Below are positions 1 to 10,281 of a stretch of 64,000 nucleotides of DNA, piece after piece (the first letter of the stretch is position 1; each line of letters opens with the position of its first letter). This DNA comes from Helicobacter rodentium ATCC 700285. Its GTDB lineage: Bacteria > Campylobacterota > Campylobacteria > Campylobacterales > Helicobacteraceae. The position numbers and the translations under genes are program-made. Under the pieces are notes generated by a model. The model had not been told where the DNA came from. It was given only the letters and a program-made list of their open reading frames with translations, and searched no databases. Location: NCBI RefSeq assembly GCF_000687535.1, contig NZ_JHWC01000001.1, forward strand, positions 186,001-250,000, read 5' to 3'.

Positions 1-119
1 GCTTGGTAACCTTTTAGCTTAAACACTAACAAACAAAGCAAAAAGCACAGAATCGGCAAAAACGCCACTACTGCACTTAGCCAAATACTTCCTAACGGAT
101 CAACGACTTGTTGCCACAT
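1..119 (-). CDS. lctP: L-lactate permease, 5' part only
   Basis: Only the first 39 codons are inside the window; the gene runs off the left edge. The translation begins MWQQVVDPLGSIWLSAVVAF and continues into a hydrophobic first helix ending FKLKGYQA. This matches the N-terminus of LctP/LldP-family lactate permeases, inner-membrane symporters that import L-lactate. The start codon is at 117-119 (minus strand) and is preceded by a strong GGAGGA ribosome site. Lactate permeases are common in Helicobacter and Campylobacter, where lactate is a main carbon source. The identification rests on a short N-terminal match, so a related transporter of the same family cannot be excluded. Confidence 0.75.
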   Translation of the reverse strand, partial: MWQQVVDPLGSIWLSAVVAFLPILCFLLCLLVFKLKGYQ

Positions 120-281
120 AGTTCCTCCAAAAATTTAATTTAATCTATTTAATTTATTCAAATTTTATTTAAGAACAATTAAAATAATTTATTTTAGGAA
201 AATTAAATCTTCATTTAAGCAAAAAAGTAACATTTGTTAATAAAAACTTCAGTGATTGTAAATAATTTTTAAAAAGTAACC

Positions 282-320
282 AAAAAATTGCAATGGTATC
301 TTATAGGTTACCATTGCAAA
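282..320 (-). terminator. Rho-independent terminator of serA
   Basis: TTGCAATGGTA at 288-298 and TACCATTGCAA at 309-319 form an 11-bp perfect stem with a 10-nt loop. On the minus strand the hairpin is followed by TTTTTT (282-287). It lies 6 nt past the serA stop codon. Confidence 0.85.
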
Positions 321-325
321 GAATC

Positions 326-1909
326 TTATAACACTACATATTTAATAGAGATGCAAGCTTCTAGGCTAGATAATTCATTTAATACGGCAGACGAAACCGC
401 ATCATCTACGATAATTAAGGCTAGTGCTTCTTTACCATAACGTCCTAGACGAAAATCGGCAATATTAATTTGATGCTTTGCTAAAGTTGTGCCGACAAAT
501 CCAATAACACCGGGGGTATCATCATTCCTAAACAGAATCATCTTACCTTTTGGCTCAATATCTAATGCAAAATTATTGATATTCACAATTTTTGGTGTTG
601 AATCATTAAATACTGCACCACTCACGCTAAATTCTCCATTTTGAGTAAGCAAAGTAAGTTTGATTTGATTTTTATAAATACTTTGGGATTCTTTACCCTC
701 TAATTTTACTTCAATTCCCCTTTCTTTAGCTACATAAGGCGCATTCACATAATTAACTTTATCCCCAACCGTCGCATTAAGGACTCCAACAAGCGCAAAA
801 GTAGAAAGTGAAGCAAGATAATCCCGAATCTCACCCTCCGCTTCAAGCGTTATGGAACGCACTTCGTCTTTATTGATTTGGATTGCAAAAAATGCCATTT
901 TCTGTACTAATTCCAAATATGCTTTCACAAAGCTTGGTAACTCATTTTCTTTGATTGGTAAATTTAAAGCATTAGGAAAGCTTGAACCCCTTGCAGCTTC
1001 TAGTGCTGCTTGTGCCGCTTGAATCGCAATTTTTTCTTGAGATTCTAAAGTATTTGCACCAATATGTGGTGTTACATAAACATTCTTCAAATCCAAAAGC
1101 TTATTGGAAATTCCGGGTTCTTTTGCAAATACATCAATCCCAGCCCATCTTATTTTTTTGGATTCCAACGCCTCATAAAGTGCATCTTCATTATATAAGC
1201 CACCACGTGCGCAGTTGATAAGAATCACGCCATCTTTCATTTTGGCTATTTGTTCTTTATCAATCATATTAATCGTTTCTTTATTTTTAGGAGTGTGGAT
1301 TGTAATAATATCACAGCTTAAAATATCATCAAAATTTCTTGTGTATGCAATACCGACATCTGTGGCTTTGGCAGGATTAATATAAGGGTCGTAAGCAACA
1401 ACTTCCATTTCAAAAGATTTCATACGCTTTCCTACCCTACTTCCGATATTACCAAATCCAATAATTCCAAGCTTTTTATCTTTTAATTCTGTGCCATACC
1501 AATCTTCTCTTTTCCACTTGCGCTCTATTTTAAGTTGTGCATTTGCTTCAGGAAATCTACGAATCGCACTTAAAATGTGCGCACAAGTCAATTCTACCGC
1601 CGCTATCGTATTAGCAGTAGGAACATTCATTACCACCACACCTTTTTTGCTAGATTTTTCAATATCTACATTATCCACTCCTACCCCTGCACGGACAACA
1701 GCACGCAGTTTTGTCGCGGATTCCAAAAAACTTTCATCAACATCTGTTGAGCTTCTAGTAATCGCAACATCTGCTTTATATAACTCTTTTTTCAACTCCT
1801 CTTTAGGCAAACTTGCTAGATTAAGCATTTCTATCTCTGCATCTTTTGCCAACAAATCCAAACCGCTTTGATGAATATGATCACATACAATAATCGTATA
1901 TTTTGACAT
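326..1909 (-). CDS. serA: D-3-phosphoglycerate dehydrogenase
   Basis: Cytosolic enzyme oxidising 3-phosphoglycerate to 3-phosphohydroxypyruvate with NAD, the first step of serine synthesis. The 527 residues fit the long form of the family. It has a split catalytic domain and a Rossmann domain with GFGNIG at about 151-156. The catalytic Arg lies in NCARGG, the Glu in FAKEPG and the His in TPHIGA. An intervening (ASB-like) domain follows at about 320-440, and a C-terminal ACT domain from about 450 (LFRNDDTPGVIGFVGT) is the usual serine sensor. It is followed by a clear terminator and is the last gene of a minus-strand run with rpsA and ispH, the order seen around HP0397 in H. pylori. A 16-nt gap separates it from the upstream small gene. 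Confidence 0.96.
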   Translation of the reverse strand: MSKYTIIVCDHIHQSGLDLLAKDAEIEMLNLASLPKEELKKELYKADVAITRSSTDVDESFLESATKLRAVVRAGVGVDNVDIEKSSKKGVVVMNVPTANTIAAVELTCAHILSAIRRFPEANAQLKIERKWKREDWYGTELKDKKLGIIGFGNIGSRVGKRMKSFEMEVVAYDPYINPAKATDVGIAYTRNFDDILSCDIITIHTPKNKETINMIDKEQIAKMKDGVILINCARGGLYNEDALYEALESKKIRWAGIDVFAKEPGISNKLLDLKNVYVTPHIGANTLESQEKIAIQAAQAALEAARGSSFPNALNLPIKENELPSFVKAYLELVQKMAFFAIQINKDEVRSITLEAEGEIRDYLASLSTFALVGVLNATVGDKVNYVNAPYVAKERGIEVKLEGKESQSIYKNQIKLTLLTQNGEFSVSGAVFNDSTPKIVNINNFALDIEPKGKMILFRNDDTPGVIGFVGTTLAKHQINIADFRLGRYGKEALALIIVDDAVSSAVLNELSSLEACISIKYVVL

Positions 1910-1925
1910 TTAACTCTCCATTCCT

Positions 1926-2411
1926 TTAAGTTTTAGATAAAGTATAATTAATTTCGTAATGTTTTAATTTCTCTAACACACTACGAAGGTAATTTTCATC
2001 TTCTGTTGCAACAACAAGTGAAATATTTTCACCGATTTTATAATAAGAATACTCTATGTTATATGCGCCAAGCACTTGATTGATACAGAAAAATTGATAA
2101 TCGTTAATCACCCCTACAGAAACTCTAAAAATTTCTTTAGAAGTCTTCTTTAATTCATTTTCAAAAAGCAACTTAACTTGCAATTCTGAAGCAGGATAAA
2201 TAAACTTGCGCTCATCTTTTCCTGATAATCTATCAAGCCAATGTGGCATTTCAAAGATTTTAGTTTTATTGCTTTCAAATTGAGCAAGCTCATAGGGGCT
2301 AAATTTAGGTAAAGAATACACACTCATTGCATCAATATAATTACGAATCAAAATGAACAATAATATGCAAGTTAAGCAAGAGAAGATTCCAATCAGCATT
2401 CTTGTTTGCAT
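1926..2411 (-). CDS. Conserved hypothetical, single membrane anchor (HP0398 position)
   Basis: This is a 161-residue protein of unknown function. Residues 7-25 (LIGIFSCLTCILLFILI) form one hydrophobic segment, probably an uncleaved N-terminal anchor. The remaining domain of about 130 residues is mixed alpha/beta with no motif I recognise. It sits between serA and rpsA, the position of HP0398 in H. pylori, so it is probably a conserved epsilonproteobacterial gene rather than a chance ORF. It starts 17 nt after the rpsA stop and is likely co-transcribed with rpsA and serA. No function is proposed. Confidence 0.8.
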   Translation of the reverse strand: MQTRMLIGIFSCLTCILLFILIRNYIDAMSVYSLPKFSPYELAQFESNKTKIFEMPHWLDRLSGKDERKFIYPASELQVKLLFENELKKTSKEIFRVSVGVINDYQFFCINQVLGAYNIEYSYYKIGENISLVVATEDENYLRSVLEKLKHYEINYTLSKT

Positions 2412-2428
2412 ATTATTTCCATCTTATC

Positions 2429-4108
2429 TTATTGAATTTGGTCTTTGATAATATCCCCTAATGTCATTTTATCGTTTGTGCTACTATTGAAATTTTTAAG
2501 ATTTGCTTTTTCCTTTTGCTTCTCTAATCTACGCACAGAAACACGAATCCTATTATTTTCTGCATCAATGAGAGAAATTACACCATTGATTGTATCCCCT
2601 ATCTTAATTTCTTCTTTTTTTAGTGGATATAAATCCTCATTGCGGATAAGAGCGTCCATTTCATCATCAATTTTGATAAAAACACCGAAATCTTTAATGT
2701 CTCTAACCAAGCCAACCACCGCATCGTCCATAGAGTGTTTTTTAGCAAACTCTTCTACAGGAGAAGTGATTAACCCTTTGCGTGTAAGAGAAATGCGCTC
2801 TTTTTCTCGGTCAATTTTGGCAATTTTAACTTCAATCGTTTCGCCAATTTTCATCAAATCTTTGCATTTCTCATTTTTATTCCAATAAGCATCTTCATTA
2901 TGCAACAAACCATCAATACCATCTAATTTCACAAATGCACCAAAATCTGTTAAAGTGGCTACAACACCTTTGAGCATTTCTCCTTCTTTATGTTTCTTGG
3001 CAAATTGCTCAAAAGGCTTATCAAGCAATTTTTTAAGAGAAACTCTTAATCGGCGGTCTTTTGTGTCAATCTCAATGACTTCCACATCAATTTCTTGCCC
3101 TGCTTTCAAAAACTCTTCAGGGTTTTGGATATTTTTATTCCAAGAAATTTCAGAAATATGCAAGAATCCCTCAATATCATTACCCAAATCAACAAACACA
3201 CCATAGGGTTCGATGTTACTTACCGTTACTTTAATCGCATCGCCTACTTCCAATTCATTTTCAATCTCTTTCCACGGATCATCTGTTGTCGCTTTAATAG
3301 ATAGAGCAAGACGTCTTTTATCCTTGTCGTAATTCAAAACTTTGACAGGAACTATATCCTCTTCTTTATAAAGTTTAGAAGGATTCACGGGTCCTTTGTA
3401 ACTAATCTCTGTGTAATGAACTAATCCTTCTACACCCTCTACATCAACAAACATTCCAAAGCTTGTAATCTTCTTAACCTTACCCTGCAAAACGCCATCT
3501 TGCTTTAATAAATTGTCAATGGCATCTTTTTTTACGGTGCTTTCAAGCTCAAATAGACGCTTACGCGAAATTACTATGCTATCTTCTTCGGGTTTTACAT
3601 TGATGATACAAGCTTTAATCTTTTTACCCTCATTTTTGCTTCCCTCTTTAAAAGCTGCTGCAAACTTTGGCATAAAAAATTCAATCCCATTATTTTCAAC
3701 AACATATCCACCTTTGTTTCGCTTGGTTACAATACCCTCTACAATTTTGTCTTTATAATCTTCACCCAAATCTTTAATGTATTGTCGTATCTTCTCTCTA
3801 CGGATTGCTTTCTTGTGTGAGATAATCGGTTGCTCATTACGCTTACCGATAATCACAATCGGCAACAAATCCCCTTCTTTAAATAACAACTCGCCCTTAG
3901 AGTCCTTGATTTCATCAATGGGAATAATGCCTTCTTTTTTCTCGCCCGAAACTGCAATAATTACTTGGTCGTTTTTAATTGCTACAATTTCACCCTCTGA
4001 AACGCTCTCGCTCCCTCTTTTTTCAAATTGTTCAAACATTGAAGCGAAGTCTTCATTGTCGTCAATTACTATCTTTTCTAACTCGTGTGTGTTAATTCCA
4101 ACAGCCAT
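2429..4108 (-). CDS. rpsA: 30S ribosomal protein S1
   Basis: S1 of 559 residues, matching the length of E. coli S1. It consists of repeated S1/OB-fold RNA-binding modules with the usual GMFVDVEGVEGLVH, GVFVDLGNDIEGFLH and GAFVKLDGIDGLLH signatures. At least four are plain from about 190 onward, plus more divergent N-terminal repeats that dock on the 30S subunit. It helps ribosomes engage structured or weakly led mRNAs. The gene lies between ispH and the HP0398-like gene, as in H. pylori. The reading frame has no GGAATC/GATTCC hexamer at all, in contrast to most neighbours, which probably reflects codon selection in a highly expressed gene. Confidence 0.97.
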   Translation of the reverse strand: MAVGINTHELEKIVIDDNEDFASMFEQFEKRGSESVSEGEIVAIKNDQVIIAVSGEKKEGIIPIDEIKDSKGELLFKEGDLLPIVIIGKRNEQPIISHKKAIRREKIRQYIKDLGEDYKDKIVEGIVTKRNKGGYVVENNGIEFFMPKFAAAFKEGSKNEGKKIKACIINVKPEEDSIVISRKRLFELESTVKKDAIDNLLKQDGVLQGKVKKITSFGMFVDVEGVEGLVHYTEISYKGPVNPSKLYKEEDIVPVKVLNYDKDKRRLALSIKATTDDPWKEIENELEVGDAIKVTVSNIEPYGVFVDLGNDIEGFLHISEISWNKNIQNPEEFLKAGQEIDVEVIEIDTKDRRLRVSLKKLLDKPFEQFAKKHKEGEMLKGVVATLTDFGAFVKLDGIDGLLHNEDAYWNKNEKCKDLMKIGETIEVKIAKIDREKERISLTRKGLITSPVEEFAKKHSMDDAVVGLVRDIKDFGVFIKIDDEMDALIRNEDLYPLKKEEIKIGDTINGVISLIDAENNRIRVSVRRLEKQKEKANLKNFNSSTNDKMTLGDIIKDQIQ

Positions 4109-4173
4109 CTGTGCCCTTTTTAAAAAATAAAATCCTTTAATTCTACTAGAATTTGCCTTTTAAAAGTATAAAA

Positions 4174-4998
4174 TTAATAATTTTCAATGGTTTTTACTAT
4201 TTTATCAATGATCCAATTGGGCGTAGAAGCCCCTGCACTCACTCCACAAGTCTCTTTCCCTTTAAACCACTGCGCATTTAATTCCGAAAAATCCTCAATC
4301 AAATAGCAATCCTCACAATGTTCTTTGGAAATGTTATATAACTGCTTCGTGTTAGAAGAATTTTTCCCTCCCACAATCACCATTACATCTACTTCTTTGG
4401 CTAAATTTCTCGCAGAATCCTGATTATCAAAAGTTGCATTACAAATTGTATTAAATACTCTACATTCCGAGCAATTACGAATTAAGTAATTGGCAATTTC
4501 TAAAAATAATTCAATATTTTTAGTTGTTTGCGAGATAAGTGCTACTTTTTCCGCTAATCTAACCCCTTTTAATGTCTCCAAGCTTTCTATTACCAAAGGA
4601 TTATTTTGGCAATAGCTCATTACTCCTTTTACTTCTGGGTGCTTTATATCTCCAAAAATAACAATCTGATAACCCTGTGTGCTCATTTTTTCGCAAATTT
4701 CTTGAGGTTTTGTTACAAAAGGACAAGTCGCGTCCGTAATGTTTGAGGTTTTTTCTTTCAATTTTTGTAAATCATGTTTTGGAATTCCGTGTGTGCGAAT
4801 AATCACTTCAGCATTTTGTGGAATCTCCTCAATATTTTCATTGACAATCACATTGAAATCCTCTTTTAAGCGGTTGATTTCTTTTGCATTGTGAATCAAT
4901 GGACCAAGAGTGATACCATTTGGCTTACTTTCTGCAAGTTTAATAGCGCGTTTAACCCCAAAGCAAAATCCATAATTTTTGGCTAATTTTACACGCAT
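4174..4998 (-). CDS. ispH: 4-hydroxy-3-methylbut-2-enyl diphosphate reductase
   Basis: IspH (LytB) makes IPP and DMAPP from HMBPP in the last step of the MEP isoprenoid pathway, using a 4Fe-4S cluster. The 274 residues contain the three cluster cysteines: C12 in GFCFGVKRA, the Cys in DATCPFV, and the Cys in NTICNATFD. The family motifs IRTHG, HPEVKG and GGKNSSNT are also present. It starts immediately after the aroA stop codon with no gap, so the two are translationally linked. Flavodoxin or ferredoxin is the expected electron donor; a 2x4Fe-4S ferredoxin is encoded at 34.9 kb in this window. Confidence 0.96.
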   Translation of the reverse strand: MRVKLAKNYGFCFGVKRAIKLAESKPNGITLGPLIHNAKEINRLKEDFNVIVNENIEEIPQNAEVIIRTHGIPKHDLQKLKEKTSNITDATCPFVTKPQEICEKMSTQGYQIVIFGDIKHPEVKGVMSYCQNNPLVIESLETLKGVRLAEKVALISQTTKNIELFLEIANYLIRNCSECRVFNTICNATFDNQDSARNLAKEVDVMVIVGGKNSSNTKQLYNISKEHCEDCYLIEDFSELNAQWFKGKETCGVSAGASTPNWIIDKIVKTIENY

Positions 4999-6303
4999 TT
5001 AATTCCTTTGAATTGTTGTAATGGAGGACAGAATCTCTAAAAAGTTAGGAAAAGAAATATTAATATATTCTGCATTTTCAATCTCCATTCCACAAACTAG
5101 CCCCGCAATCGCAAAACTCATCGCGATTCTATGATCTCCAAAGCTAGAGACACAAGATTTTTGTAACTCTCCCCCAACAATCTCAAAGCCATCTTCTAGC
5201 TCACTCGCTTCAATACCGCAAAGTTTAAGATTATGCACCACTGCTTTGATTCTATCTGTTTCTTTCACTCGTAGCTCGTTTGCATTACAAACACGACTTG
5301 TCCCCTTAGCACAAGCCATTGCAACCGCAATAGCCGGAATTTCATCAATCAACCACGCAATATTTTCGCTCACATTTACCGCTTTTAATGTATTAGGCGC
5401 AACAATCTCAATATCCCCGATTCTCTCATAAGTTTCAGAAGTTACCTTGAATTGAATAGAAACTCCCATTTGCTCTAAAATTTTAAAGGCTTCAATACGC
5501 GTTTTATTTAGCAAGACATTGCGCAAGACACCCTGCGCATTGGGAGCAATTGCGATAGCTAAAGCAAAGAAAAATGCACTAGAAGGGTCTGCTGGAATCT
5601 CTATATTTAATGGGTTTAATTTCCTACCTTGCAAAGATGAAATCTCTATTTTAATTTCCCCATTTTCCAATGTTTTGGATTCTATTTGCGCACCCATACC
5701 CTTTAAAATTTTTTCACTATGGTCGCGACTAAGTTCTATTTCAGAATAAACAGAATCGTCTTGCGCAAAAAGCGCACTTAGAATCATTGCGGATTTAACT
5801 TGCGCACTTGGAATCTTACTTGCATAATGGAATGGCTTTAGTTTTTCGTTGCCTAGTACAACCAAAGGAGCAAAATTCGCATCTTCTCTGCCTATGATTT
5901 GTGCGCCTATACTTCGCAAAGGGTCTGTTACGCGTTTCATTGGACGCTTATTTAGATATTCATCTCCACTTAAAACAAAGATTCCTTTTTGTGCGCTCAA
6001 AAGCCCTAAATAAAGGCGAATTGCTGTTCCTGCATTCCCACATTCCAAAATTGCATTTGGCTCACAAATCTTGCTAGGCGGAATCAAGCGCAAACCTCCT
6101 TGCTCCCTTTCCACAATTAAGCCTAATTTTTGAGCAATTTGCAATGTGTTTAATGTATCTTCACCCTCCAAATAATTGCGCACAAAACTTGGTTTATCGC
6201 TTAGGAGTGAGAAAATAGCGCAACGATGAGAAATAGACTTATCTGCCGCAATCTTATCCGTATCTAGCGTAAATGTTTTAACTCTATCTACTTGCAATTT
6301 CAT
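4999..6303 (-). CDS. aroA: 3-phosphoshikimate 1-carboxyvinyltransferase (EPSP synthase)
   Basis: Cytosolic shikimate-pathway enzyme joining shikimate-3-phosphate and PEP to form EPSP. The protein has 434 residues. The N-terminal DKSISHRCAI motif binds S3P/PEP, GNAGTAIR is the conserved loop at about 87-94, and RVKETDR and SFGDHRIAMS are the C-terminal family signatures. The GNAGTAIR loop corresponds to the glyphosate-binding region; I did not assign sensitivity class. The start codon overlaps the pheT stop by 4 nt (ATGA), so aroA is translated in series with pheST. Confidence 0.96.
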   Translation of the reverse strand: MKLQVDRVKTFTLDTDKIAADKSISHRCAIFSLLSDKPSFVRNYLEGEDTLNTLQIAQKLGLIVEREQGGLRLIPPSKICEPNAILECGNAGTAIRLYLGLLSAQKGIFVLSGDEYLNKRPMKRVTDPLRSIGAQIIGREDANFAPLVVLGNEKLKPFHYASKIPSAQVKSAMILSALFAQDDSVYSEIELSRDHSEKILKGMGAQIESKTLENGEIKIEISSLQGRKLNPLNIEIPADPSSAFFFALAIAIAPNAQGVLRNVLLNKTRIEAFKILEQMGVSIQFKVTSETYERIGDIEIVAPNTLKAVNVSENIAWLIDEIPAIAVAMACAKGTSRVCNANELRVKETDRIKAVVHNLKLCGIEASELEDGFEIVGGELQKSCVSSFGDHRIAMSFAIAGLVCGMEIENAEYINISFPNFLEILSSITTIQRN

Positions 6304-8672
6304 CTTAATTCCACATTAAATTCTGTTTTAAGAATTTCTAAAATCTGATCCATCATTGCAGTAATATCCTTTTCTTCTAATGTTTTGGATTCTGATTGCA
6401 ACTCAAAACGAATCGTCAAACTCAATTTATCCCCCAAAGATTCGTCTTGATAAATATCCAGTGGATAAAATCCAATCACATCGGATAAATTCAATTTATG
6501 AATAGCCGCCTTTAGCTTATAATATGGAATCTCACGATTCAAGACCACACTTAAATCGCGTTGTGCTTTTTGAAACTTGGAATATGTTTTTGCTTTGGGT
6601 AAAGCTTTTTTCAAAGAATCCAAAGAAATTTCACATAAATAAGTGCAATCTAACCCCAACTCTAAAGCAACCTGTGGATGCAAAGTTGCTAAGATTCCAA
6701 TCTCTTTACCATTTTGCAAAACCTTTGCACATTGTCCGGGGTGGAAAAGACTAATTTCGCTTTGGAATGCTTCTAGGGTAAATTCTCCAATCACACGCGC
6801 AACCCTATCGCAAAATTCAAAGTAATCCCCTCTAATACCTTTGGCATTAGGGTAACGCTCTTCTCTGATAAAACCACTTTGCAAAAATGCCATTTTTTCA
6901 CTTTGATTTCGCCATTTATCATACACTGCACCTATTTCGCTTAAGCTGATTGCGCAAAATCCGTTATTGCGATTCTGCTCTGCTGCGCGTAAAAGTCCAA
7001 GCAACAGAGTGCTACGCAAAGTGTTTAAATCTTGAGTAATAGGATTCACTAGCTCTAATTGACTTCCCAATAGAGGGAATCCATATTGTTGCAATTTCTC
7101 TTTGCTCTCAAACAAAAAATGCACCACTTCATTAAAACCAACTCCAATAGCCCTTTGCGCAAGATTTCTCCTAAAACGATAAAGCCTTAAAGCGTCATTT
7201 GTTTGATCTTGTTGCACAAACACCAATGGAGTGCTTGGAACATTGTCAATACCATAAAAACGAATAATCTCCTCTGCAACATCTTGGAATCCTAAAATAT
7301 CGTGACGAAATGTTGGGGGAGTAGCAACGATAAGATTTTCATCATTAGAAATTTCCACCTTAAATTCTAAAGCCCTCAAAAGATTAACTACTTGCAACCT
7401 ATCTATTTCTACCCCTATAACACGCGATAATAATGGAATCTCTATGGTGATGGATTCTTTGGATTGTATGTCCAAAAGCTCTTGCGTATCATTATATACC
7501 ACAGAATCGTTGTCAGCAAATAAATTCAAAAGCACAGATAACCCCATCTGTAAATCCGTATTGCTTCCACGCGAGGAATATGCAAACATTTTTTCATCTA
7601 TTTTAGGCTTGGATTCCATTACTTGTTGAGAGATGACTTCTGGCGGAATATAACTTGCCTCCAAAATAATAAATTCTCTCTCTTTATTATTCAAACGAGT
7701 TGTGCTAGAGGGATTCTCCATATATCCTCTAATACCAATTGTGGATAATTTTTTATCCTCTTGGTAAATACACTCAAAACCTTGTGAATCCTTCTTGAGA
7801 TTCAGCACTACTTTTCCATTTTTATCCTCTAATTGACAAAAATCCTGCAAATAAGCGTTTAAAAGAACCCCACTAAAAAGCGTCCCAAAACATAACGCAT
7901 TGCCTAACCAATCTTTGCACAATCTTTCATTATAAGCTAGAAACAAAACAGCACTTAAAGGCAACACAAAAGGCTTAGCCTCAATCACCTTAAACAATAA
8001 AGAAGTTTTATGTTTCTCACTTGCTACAACTTGCAGCACTCTCCCGATTCCGGGAGCATTTTCAGATATTTTTGGCATAGGACACAAGGCTTTGCGCTCA
8101 AGCTTTAATGCAACACTCAAATCTCTAGCAATGCCAAGCAAACTCATACAATCGCCACGATTAGGAGTAATAGAAACCTCATAAACCTCCTCATTAAAAC
8201 AAGGATATTCACTCAATTCTTTACCGATAACCAATTCTCCAATGCTTGAATCAAGCTCTACGATTCCGTCATTAACTTTTGGGAAGCCTAATTCTGTCGT
8301 TGAGCATAACATACCGCAACTTTCTATCCCTCTAAGATTTGCTTTTTTGATTGTAATTTCAGGAAGCTCTGCCCCCTCTAGCGCAACAGCAACATAAATA
8401 TCTACTCTCGCATTGGGTGCGCCACAAACGATTTGCCGCACTTGATATTCACCCTCTTTTTCCTCAATAGCAACTTGACAGACATTAAGTTTCGTTGCAT
8501 CGGGGTGCTTTTGGCATTCAAGAATTTTACCCACAACAACTTTTTGGGGTGCAACTTTTTTCTCAAAGGATTCTACTTCCAATCCTATCTTATTTAAAAC
8601 TTTACAAATCTCCTCGCCCGAAATATTTTCTATCGGTAATATTTGATTTAAAATACTGCGTGTAAAAATCAT
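6300..8672 (-). CDS. pheT: Phenylalanyl-tRNA synthetase beta subunit
   Basis: Beta chain of the cytosolic alpha2-beta2 PheRS. It has 790 residues, the normal bacterial length. Domains in order are the EMAP/OB tRNA-binding domain (about 40-150, [22 protein letters not shown]), the B3/B4 editing region (about 200-370), B5, the core domain and a C-terminal FDX-ACB anticodon-binding domain (about 695-790, [13 protein letters not shown]). It overlaps pheS upstream and aroA downstream by 4 nt each. That gives a tightly coupled pheS-pheT-aroA-ispH order, as in H. pylori HP0403-HP0400. Confidence 0.96.
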   Translation of the reverse strand: MIFTRSILNQILPIENISGEEICKVLNKIGLEVESFEKKVAPQKVVVGKILECQKHPDATKLNVCQVAIEEKEGEYQVRQIVCGAPNARVDIYVAVALEGAELPEITIKKANLRGIESCGMLCSTTELGFPKVNDGIVELDSSIGELVIGKELSEYPCFNEEVYEVSITPNRGDCMSLLGIARDLSVALKLERKALCPMPKISENAPGIGRVLQVVASEKHKTSLLFKVIEAKPFVLPLSAVLFLAYNERLCKDWLGNALCFGTLFSGVLLNAYLQDFCQLEDKNGKVVLNLKKDSQGFECIYQEDKKLSTIGIRGYMENPSSTTRLNNKEREFIILEASYIPPEVISQQVMESKPKIDEKMFAYSSRGSNTDLQMGLSVLLNLFADNDSVVYNDTQELLDIQSKESITIEIPLLSRVIGVEIDRLQVVNLLRALEFKVEISNDENLIVATPPTFRHDILGFQDVAEEIIRFYGIDNVPSTPLVFVQQDQTNDALRLYRFRRNLAQRAIGVGFNEVVHFLFESKEKLQQYGFPLLGSQLELVNPITQDLNTLRSTLLLGLLRAAEQNRNNGFCAISLSEIGAVYDKWRNQSEKMAFLQSGFIREERYPNAKGIRGDYFEFCDRVARVIGEFTLEAFQSEISLFHPGQCAKVLQNGKEIGILATLHPQVALELGLDCTYLCEISLDSLKKALPKAKTYSKFQKAQRDLSVVLNREIPYYKLKAAIHKLNLSDVIGFYPLDIYQDESLGDKLSLTIRFELQSESKTLEEKDITAMMDQILEILKTEFNVELR

Positions 8673-9664
8673 TTAAATTGCTCCAAAACTCTTAAATCAC
8701 TCTCAAAAAATGCTCTTAAATCTGGCACACTAAACATCAGCATAGCAAACCTCTCCACACCTAAACCAAAGGCGTATCCACTGACATTTTCATAACCCAC
8801 TGCCTTAAAGACATTATTATCTACCACTCCACAACCTAGCACTTCCAACCAACCCGTATGCGAACAAACACGACACCCCGAGCCTTTACAGAAAATACAA
8901 CTCATATCCACTTCTGCGCTTGGTTCTGTAAAAGGAAAGAAGCTGGAGCGGAATCGCACTTTCACATCTCCAAACATATATCTCAAAAAATCCTCTAAAA
9001 TAAATTTGAGATTTGCAAAACTCACAGAATCCTTACCCTGCTCTACCACCAAGCCCTCCACTTGATGAAACATTGGCGTATGTGTCAAATCATAATCGCA
9101 ACGAAACACGCTTCCCGGACAAATCATACGAATTGGTGGCTTTTGGGATTCCATTGTGCGCACTTGCACAGGCGAAGTATGGGTGCGCAACAACTTGCCA
9201 TCTTTGAAGTAAAATGTATCTTGCATATCCCTTGCGGGGTGATATTTGGGGAGATTCAATGCTTCAAAATTATGAAAATCATCTTCCACCAAAGGTCCAA
9301 CATTGAGTGAAAAATTCATTCCCACAAAATATTCTACAATTTTGTCTAACATTAGCATTACAGGGTGATTTGCTCCCTTTTGAGAGCTTGGGCTAAAGAG
9401 AGAAACATCAATTTTTTCTGCATTGAGCTTTGCCTCAAGCTCCTTTAGCCCTAGTTGCTCTTTTTTATCCAATAGAGCTTTTTCAAACCTCATCTTTAGC
9501 GCATTAAGTTCTTTAGCCAATGCTTTTTTTTCGGATTCCTCGCAAGATTTTAGCGCGGCAAATCTCGCAGTTAAACTCCCCCTTTTTCCCATTACAAGAA
9601 TACGAATCTCCTCTAGTTCCGCAGTGCTTTGCGCATTATCAATCTTAGAAAATATTTCTGTCAT
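8669..9664 (-). CDS. pheS: Phenylalanyl-tRNA synthetase alpha subunit
   Basis: Catalytic alpha chain of PheRS, 331 residues, charging tRNA-Phe. An N-terminal coiled coil (about 1-90) is followed by the class II core. Motif 2 lies around [20 protein letters not shown] and motif 3 is [10 protein letters not shown] near the C-terminus. The segment [17 protein letters not shown] carries four cysteines in the GSGCRxCxxTGW loop typical of bacterial PheS. It is the first gene of the minus-strand run and overlaps pheT by 4 nt. A TACAAT box at 9702-9707 could be its promoter. Confidence 0.96.
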   Translation of the reverse strand: MTEIFSKIDNAQSTAELEEIRILVMGKRGSLTARFAALKSCEESEKKALAKELNALKMRFEKALLDKKEQLGLKELEAKLNAEKIDVSLFSPSSQKGANHPVMLMLDKIVEYFVGMNFSLNVGPLVEDDFHNFEALNLPKYHPARDMQDTFYFKDGKLLRTHTSPVQVRTMESQKPPIRMICPGSVFRCDYDLTHTPMFHQVEGLVVEQGKDSVSFANLKFILEDFLRYMFGDVKVRFRSSFFPFTEPSAEVDMSCIFCKGSGCRVCSHTGWLEVLGCGVVDNNVFKAVGYENVSGYAFGLGVERFAMLMFSVPDLRAFFESDLRVLEQFK

Positions 9665-9701
9665 CTCATTCCAATCTTGTGTAAAATAATTTTGAGATTG
9701 T

Positions 9702-9707
9702 ATTGTA
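9702..9707 (-). promoter_or_regulatory. Possible -10 box of the pheS operon
   Basis: TACAAT on the minus strand, about 38 nt before the pheS start in the 132-nt divergent region with hinT. Its strength is unknown and no clear -35 is visible, which is usual in epsilonproteobacteria. Confidence 0.35.
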
Positions 9708-9760
9708 AATTTTTATTTACTTTTCTTAAAAACTAAAATAAATCCATAGATAAAATAAGG

Positions 9761-9766
9761 TAAAAT
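9761..9766 (+). promoter_or_regulatory. Possible -10 box of hinT
   Basis: TAAAAT lies 30 nt before the hinT ATG. An AAAGGT ribosome site precedes the start codon. Confidence 0.4.
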
Positions 9767-9796
9767 ATTAAAAATTTACTTTTTAAAGGTTTCCAA

Positions 9797-10177
9797 ATGA
9801 GCATATTTGAAAAAATTATCAAAGGCGAAGTGCCTTGCAATAAAGTGCTAGAAAATGATGACTTTTTAGCTTTTCACGACATTGCACCCAAAGCTCCTGT
9901 GCATGTTCTTGCGATTCCTAAGAAATTTGCTAAAGACTTCCAAGAGCTTAACCCCAATGAAATGGTAGGCTTCACACTCTTTATCCAAGAAGTCGCACGA
10001 ACCTTAAATTTAGATAAAAGTGGCTATCGTATCATTAGCAATGTCGGTATAGATGGTGGGCAAGAAGTACCTTACTTGCACTTTCATATTTTAGGCGGAG
10101 CAAAACTTCGTTGGGACAATCTCGCCCAAAACATCTCTGATGCGCAACGATTAGAAGAAGCCAAAAAGAATATGTAG
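9797..10177 (+). CDS. hinT: HIT-family purine nucleotide phosphoramidase
   Basis: Small cytosolic HIT-fold hydrolase of 126 residues (family usually 105-120) that cleaves adenosine phosphoramidates. The N-terminus SIFEKIIKGEVPCNKVLENDDFLAFHDIAPKAP is typical, and the active-site region reads GGQEVPYLHFHILGG. The family motif is H-x-H-x-H-x-x. Here the first histidine is replaced by tyrosine, while the central (nucleophile) and last histidines remain. It occupies the HP0404 position next to pheS but on the opposite strand. The C-terminal tail after GGAKLRW is slightly longer than usual. The class is clear; whether activity is altered by the substitution is not known. Confidence 0.92.
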   Translation: MSIFEKIIKGEVPCNKVLENDDFLAFHDIAPKAPVHVLAIPKKFAKDFQELNPNEMVGFTLFIQEVARTLNLDKSGYRIISNVGIDGGQEVPYLHFHILGGAKLRWDNLAQNISDAQRLEEAKKNM

Positions 10178-10183
10178 CTTTTT

Positions 10184-10215
10184 GTCATTACGAGATTCCA
10201 CTTGTGGAATCGTAG
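10184..10215. repeat. Degenerate arm of the dispersed palindromic repeat
   Basis: GTCATTACGA is followed by a perfect hairpin, GATTCCAC-TT-GTGGAATC, at 10194-10211 and then GTAGCG. It is a decayed version of the class-2 arm seen elsewhere. It lies just past the hinT stop and may act as its transcript end, though no T run follows. Confidence 0.6.
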
Positions 10216-10281
10216 CGTATAAGCAGCTCGTCCGCTTTAGCGCAAATATACAATGCCACAAACAGAGTGTCTTACTTTCCA

